Of a stretch of DNA of 64,000 nt, positions 52,326 through 61,100 are shown piece after piece. Both the position numbers and the translations under genes were made by a program. Source of the stretch: Streptomyces sp. NBC_01476 (GTDB lineage Bacteria; Actinomycetota; Actinomycetes; Streptomycetales; Streptomycetaceae). Below the pieces are notes generated by a model, which was given only the letters and a program-made list of their open reading frames with translations, was not told where the DNA came from and made no database searches. The DNA is taken from positions 1-64,000 of the forward strand of contig NZ_CP109446.1 of NCBI RefSeq assembly GCF_036227265.1, in the 5' to 3' direction. Position 1 is the first letter of the stretch. The number at the start of each line of letters is the position of its first letter.

Positions 52326-53187
52326 GCGGACCGCCGTTGAGCGCGACCCGGCGCCCGTAGCGGGTGAGCGGGTAGTAGTCGTACAGCGCGTGGTGCTGGG
52401 TGCAGCGGTTGTCCCAGAACACCAGGGTGCCCGGCGCCCACCGGATGCGGCAGGTCAGCATCGGGCGGCGGGCGGGCACCTCGCACAGGAAGCGCAGCAG
52501 TGCGTCGCTCTCGTCCGGTGCCAGTTGCGGGATCCGGGCGGTGTAGGCGCCGTTGACGTACAGCACCGGCCGGTCGGTCTCGGGATGCCATACCACCAGC
52601 GGGTGTTCGCTCACCGGGATCACATAGTCGGCCGGCGGGGTGTATCCCTTGAGCGCCAGGCCGCCGTCGTGCACCGCTGTCAGCCCGTCCAGCAGGGTCC
52701 GCAGCGCCGGTGACAGCATCTCGTACGCCAGGTGCATGTTGGCGAACAGTGTGTCGCCGCCGCTGTTGCCCTCCGGGATGCGCGAGATGTACAGCATCGA
52801 GCCGAGCGACGGCTCCTCGTCGGCCGTGCCGTCGGCGTGCCAGCCGTTGCCGGCGACGTTCGCGGCGGCGGGGTCGGTGCTGATCTCCAGGATGTACGGA
52901 TCTCCCTCGGGCGGCGCCGGGTTGACCGGGCGCAGCTCGCCGAAGTGGGCCGCGAAGCGCTTGTGGTCCTCGTCGGAGATGTGCTGGTCACGGAGGACCA
53001 GTACGTGGTGGCGGAGGAACGCGGCCTTCACTTCCGCCAGTTGCTCCGCCGGAAGCTCCTGGGCGAGGTCGACGCCGGTGACTTCGGCACCGATGACGGG
53101 GGTGACCGGTGCGACACCGATCGTGCGGTACTCGGCGGCGGGCCGGGTGGTGACGGCCGCGACGGCCGCCAACTCGTAGCTCTCCAT
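52315..53187 (-). CDS. TauD/TfdA-type Fe(II)/2-oxoglutarate dioxygenase
   Basis: This 290-residue protein is read from ATG 53187 with GAGGAGGAG upstream. A longer frame to 53337 is a low-complexity NAPNAP-type extension and is unlikely. Iron ligands are His117 and Asp119 in NGWHADGTADEEP and distal His265 in RCTQHHALYDYYPL. The 2-oxoglutarate Arg is near 280 (YGRRVALNG). The sequence resembles taurine/2,4-D dioxygenases, and close family members hydroxylate amino acids or tailoring intermediates in NRPS clusters. It is the last same-strand gene after the NRPS-PKS, GSCFA and SGNH genes. It may make a hydroxylated building block or tailor the product. Confidence 0.87.
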   Translation of the reverse strand: MESYELAAVAAVTTRPAAEYRTIGVAPVTPVIGAEVTGVDLAQELPAEQLAEVKAAFLRHHVLVLRDQHISDEDHKRFAAHFGELRPVNPAPPEGDPYILEISTDPAAANVAGNGWHADGTADEEPSLGSMLYISRIPEGNSGGDTLFANMHLAYEMLSPALRTLLDGLTAVHDGGLALKGYTPPADYVIPVSEHPLVVWHPETDRPVLYVNGAYTARIPQLAPDESDALLRFLCEVPARRPMLTCRIRWAPGTLVFWDNRCTQHHALYDYYPLTRYGRRVALNGGPLKG

Positions 53188-53364
53188 GGGCTCCTCCTCG
53201 ATACGGTGCCGGTGCGGTGCTGGTGCTGTACTGGGTGCGGACGGTGCATTCGGTGCATTCGGTGCGTTCAGTGCGGCCGGTGGACTCGGTGCGGTGGTGC
53301 GGTCGCTGCGGTGGTGGCTGCGGAACGCTCCCGTCACGCACGGGAGTTGGCGGCTCTCGGCATC

Positions 53365-54069
53365 TCACAGCCCTCGGGCGAGCAGATCGGACAGGATGAG
53401 CCGGCCGAACGCGAGGTTGCCGTGGATCGCGTCGTCCGCCTCGCAGAACTCCGGTCGCTGCAGGCCGTCCGGGCCGGTGGAGCGGGCCCGCAGGTCCACC
53501 ATCTCCACGCCGACGCGGACCAGTTCGGTCCTGATGCTCTCCTGTGCGGCGGCGAAGACGAGCGGGTCGCAGTGGTCGGGGACGCGTTGCGGCGGCATCA
53601 CCGCGAGGACCCGCAGGCCGAGTCCGAGGGCGTGCCGGTAGAAGTCCACCGCGCCGCCGACCATGGCCAGCACGATCGCGTCGAACAGGGCGCTGCCCAG
53701 GAATCCGGGGGCGAACGGGCCCGCCGGCAGCCGGTGGATCCGCCAGTTCGCGGCGGTGGCGACGAAGTGCGCGCACAGGCCGAACGTCGACACCAGGGGG
53801 ACGGTGAGCGCGCCGAGCGCCGGCGTGTCCAGGGCGGCGAGGAAGCCGCGGTAGTACGCGTCCGACTCCTGCTTGCGGAAGACCACGTCTTTTACGGCGA
53901 CGGTGAAGAAGTCCCCGGTGAACTCCCGTCCGGCGCCCAGCGGGCCGCCCTGGAAGGCGATGCCCGCCGCGTGAGCGGCGCGTCCGACGGGTCCGGCGTG
54001 GGAGTCGCCCAGCAGCAGGAATCTAGCGGGGGCCGTAGTAGTCGAGGACGGCGTCGTCACAGATGTCAC
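53365..54069 (-). CDS. SGNH-like hydrolase/acyltransferase
   Basis: This 234-residue protein is read from ATG 54069; a GTG at 54060 is possible. A GDSH block (ARFLLLGDSHAGPVGR, residues 15-30) has the nucleophile Ser of SGNH enzymes. The catalytic Asp-x-x-His could be DDAIHGNLAFG (near 213-216). The usual block II and III glycine and asparagine are less clear. Such proteins esterify or hydrolyse acyl groups. It overlaps the upstream GSCFA gene by 47 nt, which implies coupled expression in the biosynthetic operon. Confidence 0.7.
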   Translation of the reverse strand: MTSVTTPSSTTTAPARFLLLGDSHAGPVGRAAHAAGIAFQGGPLGAGREFTGDFFTVAVKDVVFRKQESDAYYRGFLAALDTPALGALTVPLVSTFGLCAHFVATAANWRIHRLPAGPFAPGFLGSALFDAIVLAMVGGAVDFYRHALGLGLRVLAVMPPQRVPDHCDPLVFAAAQESIRTELVRVGVEMVDLRARSTGPDGLQRPEFCEADDAIHGNLAFGRLILSDLLARGL

Positions 54070-55120
54070 CTCCCGACAGCGTGCGGTGCGGCAGCGTACC
54101 GGCCGCGTCGCCGACCGCGTCGCCGGTCGGGGCTTCGGGCCGCGGCCGGTCGCCGGGGTGTCCGGCGCGGGCGAGGCCCGCCATGAAGTGCCGCATGACG
54201 AAGGCGACGCCGTCCGGTGTGACGGACCGCAGGTTCGGCCCGTAGAACACCCCGCGGAAGGGTGCGCAGGAGATGAGCTCGTAGGACGGGAAGTAGTCGG
54301 TCCCTTCGGTGCCGTTGACCAGTTCGCCGGCCGCGGTCCGCAGGACCGACTTCGACAAGGTGTTGGCCACCAGTGCGTGGCCGCCGGTCGCGGTGGCGGT
54401 GAGCGGCACCGGTGAGACCGTGAGCAGCAGCCGCAGGTCCGGGTTGATCACGCGGGCCAGCGCCACGGCCGCGGCGAGGTCGCGGTGCACCTCCCCCACG
54501 GTGGCGTTGCTGAAGGCGTGCCGCCGCGGGTCGAAGGTGCCGCGTACGGTTCCGGGGCAGGAGGCGTACACGCTTCCGTCGCTCCGGTCCCGCCACGCCT
54601 CGGTGAGCCCCAGGGTGAAGACCAGGCAGCTCGCGGCGGTCAGCCCCCGGCGGATCGCCTCCAGCGTCGTCTCGCGTGCCGCGAGCATCTCGGCGACGGA
54701 GGCGTGCCCGGCGGGTTCGACGCTCGGCCGGAACGGGTCGTACACCCTGCCGTCCTGCGGCCACGCGGTGTCCGGCGGCCGGGTGCGGCCGGCCGCCCAG
54801 GACAGCCACTGGCGGAGCATCGCGGCGGTGTAGACGGTGCCGGTCCGGAAGGAGAACTCCCCGTAGTGCCGGGCTTGTTGCTCCTCCCGGTCGAGGCCGG
54901 GCGGTGGCGGTTCCGCGTCGTACCAGTTGAGGCCGGCGGCCAGGAGTGCGGGGCCGAGGCGGGCGGCGAAGCAGGAGCCGGCGGTCAGGACCGGGTCGTC
55001 GGGGCCGAGGGGGAAGGCGGGCGTCCACACTTCGTCGATGCCGAGCATGCCGGGTTCTGCGACCGCGGGCCGCCAGAAGGAGCGGGCGGGCAGGGAGCGG
55101 TAGGGGTTGCCGGTGGTCAC
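54023..55120 (-). CDS. GSCFA-domain protein (SGNH-related), NRPS-PKS operon
   Basis: I chose GTG 55120 because GAGGAA lies 6 nt before it; GTG 55126 overlaps the NRPS stop and is the alternative. The 365-residue protein has LTAGSCFAARLG (GSC 48-50), the defining GSCFA motif. ARHYGEFSFRTGTVYTA, LVFTLGLTEAW, AFSNATVGEVHRDL and LLLTVSPVPLTATATGGHAL follow, all family blocks. GSCFA proteins are SGNH-fold relatives with an unproven acyl-transfer or hydrolase role. It sits 2 nt after the NRPS-PKS stop, and its end overlaps the SGNH gene, so the pair probably acts on the NRPS-PKS product or a carrier-bound precursor. Confidence 0.82.
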   Translation of the reverse strand: MTTGNPYRSLPARSFWRPAVAEPGMLGIDEVWTPAFPLGPDDPVLTAGSCFAARLGPALLAAGLNWYDAEPPPPGLDREEQQARHYGEFSFRTGTVYTAAMLRQWLSWAAGRTRPPDTAWPQDGRVYDPFRPSVEPAGHASVAEMLAARETTLEAIRRGLTAASCLVFTLGLTEAWRDRSDGSVYASCPGTVRGTFDPRRHAFSNATVGEVHRDLAAAVALARVINPDLRLLLTVSPVPLTATATGGHALVANTLSKSVLRTAAGELVNGTEGTDYFPSYELISCAPFRGVFYGPNLRSVTPDGVAFVMRHFMAGLARAGHPGDRPRPEAPTGDAVGDAAGTLPHRTLSGGDICDDAVLDYYGPR

Positions 55121-55122
55121 GG

Positions 55123-58100
55123 TCACTTCCTCGGTCCGGGGGCCGGCTCGCCGGCCGCGGAGGTGCGCGGGAGGTCGTCGGCGTGGGCGGGGCCGTACGC
55201 GGTGGGCGCCGCGCCGGACTCGCCGAGGTCGCCGTTGATCGCGGCGGCCACGGTCCGCGCGTGCGGGGCCGCCACGACGCCGTAGTGCGTGGTGTCCAGC
55301 AGGTGCCAGGATCCGGTACGGCCGACGTACGGCAGCCACGGTTCCGGCCGTGCGGCCGGCGCGTCGGCGGGCGGCAGATCCGGCTCGGGGCGGGTGGCGA
55401 GCCAGATGCGCACCGGTGTGGTGGTGAGGCCGGGCATCCGGTACGTGGTCATGCTCCGCAGGTTCGCCCGGCAGCAGCGGGCCAGGCGTTCCGCGTAGTC
55501 CGTGTGAGCGGCCGGGCCGCCGTCCGCTGCCTGCCCGTCCGGGTGTCCCTGGCCGAGTTCGCGGGTGAACACCGCCCGCAGTTCGGCCTCGTCGTACCGG
55601 GCGAGCCGCGGACCGGAACCGGGCGGCGGCGGGTCCAGCAGGTAGAGGTTTCGCACCGGGCGGTGCTCCTGTTCGGCCTGGGCCGCCATCTCGATCGCGA
55701 CCCAGCCGCCGAACGACCAGCCCGCGAGCCTGACGCGGTGCGCGGCGGCCGGGAACCGGGTCTCCAGCGCCTGCCGGTACCGGGCCGCCCGTTCGGGGAG
55801 GGTCCAGGCGGGGGCGGCCGGGTCCCGCAGGGCGGGGTCGGCGATCAGACACACCGTCAGCCGGGGGTCGAGCGCGGACACCAGGGGACGGTAGGACTGG
55901 ATGTCGCCGCCGACGGGATGCACCAGGCAGAGCACGTCCGGGCCTGCCCCTTCCTGCCAGACCTCCAGCGGTACGTCCTGCGACGCCGCCTGCGGTGCGG
56001 CGGGTCCGCCCGGCATCTCCTCCCGGAGGAGGGCGAGGATCCCGGCGAGGCCCACCCGGTGGCCGAGCCGGGCGAGTTCGAGTTCCACCCCGAAGTGCCG
56101 TTTGATCTCGTCGATCAGGTCGAGCATCGTCAGCGAGTCGGCGCCGAGGTCGTACAAGGACGCCCGCGGGTCGAGGTCGTCCACGCCCAGCCAGGTGCGC
56201 AGCAGGTCCCCGAGGACGGTCTCGGCCGGCTCCGTGTCCCCCGTGACCGCTGTCCCCGCCGTGCCCGCGCCGGGAAGGACGGCGGGACGGTCCCGGGCGT
56301 AGAAGGTCCGGGATTCCGCCAGGTCGGTCACCGACACCAGCACCTGCGGGAAGCCACTGCCGATCGCCCGGGACAGCACCCGTCCGGCCTCCGCGACGGT
56401 CAGGCCGACGGCCAGATGGGCGCGGTGCCGGGCGTCCGCGCCCGGGGCGTCCACCGCCATGCCCGTCTCGCGCCACACGTCCCAGTCGACGGTGATCCGT
56501 ACGGTGCTCTCGTCCGCTGTCGAGCGGTGGTGCGCGAAGGCGTCCAGCAGCCCGGCCGCGGCGGCGTAGTCGAGCTGGCCGACCCCGCCGAGCAGTGCCG
56601 ACATCGACGAGCAGTACACGACGACAGCCGGGTCGTGACGGCGGATCAGCTCCTCGGTGACGAGCGCGGCGTTCGCCTTGGCGGCGGTCACCGGGCGGGC
56701 GGTCGTGGCCTGCCGCAGGGCGATCAGGCCGCCGCCCGCCACACCGACGGCGTGCACGACGCCGTCCAGCCGCGAGGTGTGCGCCGCGACGAGGTCGGCG
56801 ATCCCGTTCGGGGTGCCCCCCGTCAGGTCCGCGGCGATGAGCCCCACACGGTCGGCGTAGGGCGCGAGTTCGGCGGGGAGGTGGGGGCGGCGGGCCAGCA
56901 GGAGCACCTGTCGCGCGCCGCCTTCCAGCAGCCACCGGGCGACGGTCCTGCCGATGCCGCCGGTGCCGCCGAGAATCAGGTGCGTGCCGCCCGGCGGGAG
57001 CGGCGACGCGGAGTCGGCGGGGTCCGGCAGCGGCGAGGTGTCCGGTGCCCACCAGAAGCCCCGGCGCAGTGCCAGCCGCCGGGGCGGCCGGCCGGTCCCG
57101 GCGACGAGACCGGCCACGGCTCCCGCCCAGGCGGCCGGGCCGGGGCCGGGCAGGTCGAGCCAGTGGGCGTCCACCAGGCCCTCCTGCGGGCCCACTTCGC
57201 CGATCCCCGCGAGCAGTCCCGCCTCGGGCCGGGTGACCGTGCCGTCGGCCGGCATCGCGCCGGACGACAGCCACCACACGCGCAGGTCCGGCCTGCCGCC
57301 GGCCGCCTGGGCCAGGGCGGCGGGGGTGTCCAGGCAGGCCCACCGGGCGTGTTCGAGGGTGGTGGCGGTCACCGGGCCGTCCGCCGCCAGCGGCAGGGTG
57401 TGCAGCCAGTCCACGCTTTCGGCGCCTTCGGGTGCCTCGTGCTTGAGGGTGTCGAGGATGCGGCGGAGTGCCGCGGGGTCCGCCGGGTCCGCGGTGAAGG
57501 TGTCAGGAGCGGTCCGGGCGTAGCCGCTGCCTGCGGTCACGTGCACCACGCGGGCGTGGGTCTTCGCCAGCGCGGTCGCCACGGTGGGCCCCAAGGTGCC
57601 CGCGGTGAGCAGGACCGCCGTCCTGGGGCGGCGGGCCGGTGGGGTGGTGGCGGCGCGGTGGCTGCGTGCCCAGTGCTGCTGGTGCAGCCACCGCTCCTCG
57701 GGAAGCCGGCGCGGCCCGTCCCCTTCCGTTTCTGCTGTCGGTTCGGCTGCGTCGGGGGGCACGGTCCCGGGGAGGGTGTCCCGGTAGTGGTAGTCGGCGA
57801 GCTCGAACGCGGGCGGCGGGAAGTCCCAGGGCGCGGGGGCGGGTCCGCCTGCCCAGGCGATCTCCTCCCCGCGCAGCCATGCCGCGGCGAGTTCCGGGGC
57901 GGTGCGCCCGCCCACCGGTACGGGACCCCCTGCTGCGGCCACGGGCCCGGCGGTCCGTCCCTGACCGCCCTCCACGGCAACCGTCTGCGGAGCCGCTGCC
58001 GAAACGCTCCCGCGCGGCGGGTTCACCGTGTCTTCCCGCGCGACCCCGCCCGGTGAGGCGGCCCCGCGGCCCGGCCGGCCCTCGGCGGCGTCTCCCGGTG

Positions 58101-61100
58101 GCTGCTCCTCGCCCAGTGAACGCAGCCAGCGGATCGCGCTCGCCGGGTCGGAGCAGGGGGCCGCCGCGCGCCAGCGGGACGGCGGGCGGCCGGACTGGAG
58201 GTGGCGCAGGACCTGCGGGTAGCGGCCCGGGTGGGCGGCGAGGTACGCGGCGGTGCGGGCCGCGTCCTCGATGAGCGCGGGGCGGCTCGGGGCCGAGAGG
58301 ATCAGGCACGGCGGCGGTGCGGGCGGATCGGCCGGGGCCGGCGCGGCCACGGCTTCGAGGACGACGTGGGCGTTCGTGCCGCCGACGCCGAAGCTGCTGA
58401 CGGCGGCCACCCGGGGGCGTCCTTTGGGCCAGGGCTCGGCGCGCACGGGGATGCGGAAGGGGCCGAGGTCGGTGCCGATCGCCGGGTTGAGGGAACGGAA
58501 GTCCACATTGGGCGGGATCACCCCGTGGTGCACCGCGAGCACCGCGCGGACCAGGCCGACCACGCCTGCCGCCGCCCCGAGGTGGCCGAGCTGGCTCTTG
58601 ACGGAGGCGAGCGCGCAGTCCCCGGTGCCGAACGCCTGGCGCAGCGCCTCCACTTCGACCGGGTCGCCGAGCCGGGTGCCCGTGCCGTGCGCCTCGACGT
58701 AGCCGACGTCGGCGCCGGTCCGGCCGCTGCGCCGCAGGGCCGTACGGATCACCGCGCGCTGCCCGGCGACCGAGGGGGCGCTGTAACTCATCTTGGCCGC
58801 GCCGTCGTTGGTGAGTGCCGAACCGGTGATGACCGCGTAGACGGTGTCGCCGTCGGCCAGGGCCCGTCGCAGCGGCTTGAGCACCACGACGCCGACGCCG
58901 CTGGCGCCGACCGTGCCGGTGGCGTCGTCGCTGAAGGGCCGGCAGTGGCCGTCGGCGGAGAAGATGTGCTGGGGCTGGTAGCGGTAGCCGTCGCCGAGTC
59001 CGGTGTCGACCAGGACTCCCCCGGCGAGCATCACGTCGGCGTCGTCCTGCCGGAGCAGGCCGGCCGCGACGTGCACGGCGACGAGGGAACTGGAGCACGC
59101 CGCCTGGGTGGAGAAGGCCGGTCCGGTCAGACCCAGGTGGTAGGCGGCCTTGGTGGTGAGGAAGTCCTTGTCGTGGTGGAGGGCGAGCTGGAAGGGGTCG
59201 GGGAGCCGGTCGGGGCCGGTCTCGCGCAGCATGGCCTGGAAGTAGGTGTTCTCGCCCGCCCCGGCGACCAGGCCGACCCGCAGCGCCTGCGGGTCGGCGA
59301 TGCCGGCGTGGGCGAGGGCCTGGACGCAGGCCATCAGCAGATGCCGCTGCTGCGGGTCCATCAGGCGGGCTTCCTGCCTGCTGATGCCGAACCGGTCGGG
59401 GTCGAAGGCGAGCAGCCCGTCCATCTGGCTGCGGGCACCGACGAGGCCGTCGGGCGCGGGGAAGTGCTCGATACCGCGGGCGCCGGTCTCGACCATCCGC
59501 CAGAAGGCGGCGAGGTCGGGGGCGCCGGGCAGCCGTACGGCCATGCCGACGACCGCGATCGGTTCGTCGGCGCGCGGCGGCTGCGGGGCGCCGGCCGTGC
59601 GGGCGCGGTCCGTGTCTCCCTTCCCGGCGTTGCCCGTACGCGCGCTGTCCGTGTCCCGCTTCCCGCCGCCGGCCGTACGCCCGGTGCCGGTCTCCGGCTT
59701 TCCGCCGCCGGCGAGGAACCGGGCCAGCCGCCGGACCGTCACGTGCTCGAACAGGTCGGCGACGGTGAAGCGCAGCCCCAGCTCGGTGGTGCAGCGCAGA
59801 TGGAACCGCATCAGGGCCAGGCTGGACGCGCCGGCTTCGAAGAAGGTCTGCTCAGGGCCGATCTCCCCGCCGGTGACCGCCTCGAAGGCCGCTGCCAGCC
59901 GGGCCTCGTCCGCCGACCAGCCGGGCTCGGCCCGCTCCCCCGCGCGCAGTTCCGTGCCCGGCGCGTGCAGCGCGGCCCGGCGGTCCAGCTTGCCGCTGGG
60001 GGTACGCGGGAGGGTGTCCAGCAGGCGGTAGCGGCGAATGCGGACGTGAGCAGGAAGGAGTCCGCCGAGGTGGGCGGTGAGGTCTTCCGGGCTCGGCGCG
60101 CGGTCCCCACACCGCAGGCAGGCGACCAGTCCCTGCCCGTCGTAGGCCACGACGGCGCCGGTGACCTGGGGGTGGCGCAGGAGTGCGGCCTCCACCTGGG
60201 CGGGTTCCAGCCGGTGTCCGCTGAGCTTGATCTGGTCGTCGGCGCGGCCGAGGCAGTGCAGCAGGCCGTGCTCGTCGAAGCGCGCCCGGTCGCCCGTCCG
60301 GTAGAACAGGCCCAGGCCGGGGAGGTCCGTGAAGCGGGTGGGGTCGGCGGCGGCGTCTCCGGTGTAGCAGCGGAGAGCCATCGGTCCGCCGATGAACAGC
60401 TCGCCGGGCCGGCCCGGGGGCAGCGGCTCGCCGGCCTCGTCGGCCACCCGCAGCAGCGCGCCCGCGACGGGCCTGCCGATGGACGGGCGTTCGGGCCAGC
60501 GTGCCGGGTCGCCCGACAGGCACAGGCTGCTGACGACGTGGGTCTCGGTGGGCCCGTAGTGGTTGAACAGGCGTGCGCCGGGCAGGCCCGCGAACCATTG
60601 CCGCAGGACGTCGGTGCACACCAGCTGTTCGCCGGCGACGACCACCTCGCGCAGCCGGGACGGGTAGCGGCCGGAGCGGACGCCGTACTCGGTGAGCAGG
60701 TGCAGGGCGACGCACGGCATGAAGATCCGTTCGACACCGGCCGTCTCCAGCTGGTCCAGCAGGGCGGGGGCGTCCTGCCGCCAGCCGGGGCGGACCAGGT
60801 GCAGCCGGCCGCCGGTGCACAGGGTGCCGAAGATCTCCTGGAAGGAGACGTCGAAGGAGAGCATCGAGAACTGCTGGGTGACGGCGGGTGCGCCGAGGCC
60901 GCCGTCCCGGGCCTGCCACTGGACGAGGTTGGCCAGCGTGCGGTCCGGCACCTGGACGCCCTTGGGGGTGCCGGTCGATCCGGAGGTGAACAGCGTGTAG
61001 AGCGGGCGCGTCCCGTCGTGCGGGGGAAGCGGCGGCGCGTCGTCGGCGGTGAGGGTGATCTCGTGCCGGGGCAGCCCACCGGGGGCCACTTCGTCGAGTC

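Noticed and set aside
53215-53337. N-terminal extension of the dioxygenase with NAPNAPNAPSAP-type repeat
   Set aside because: The extension is low-complexity, and a strong GAGGAGGAG site precedes ATG 53187, which fits the family length.
55121-57343. Extension of the GSCFA frame upstream to a 1,106-residue protein
   Set aside because: The added part overlaps the NRPS-PKS coding region in another frame and is Arg/Pro-rich noise; the GSCFA gene starts at 55120.
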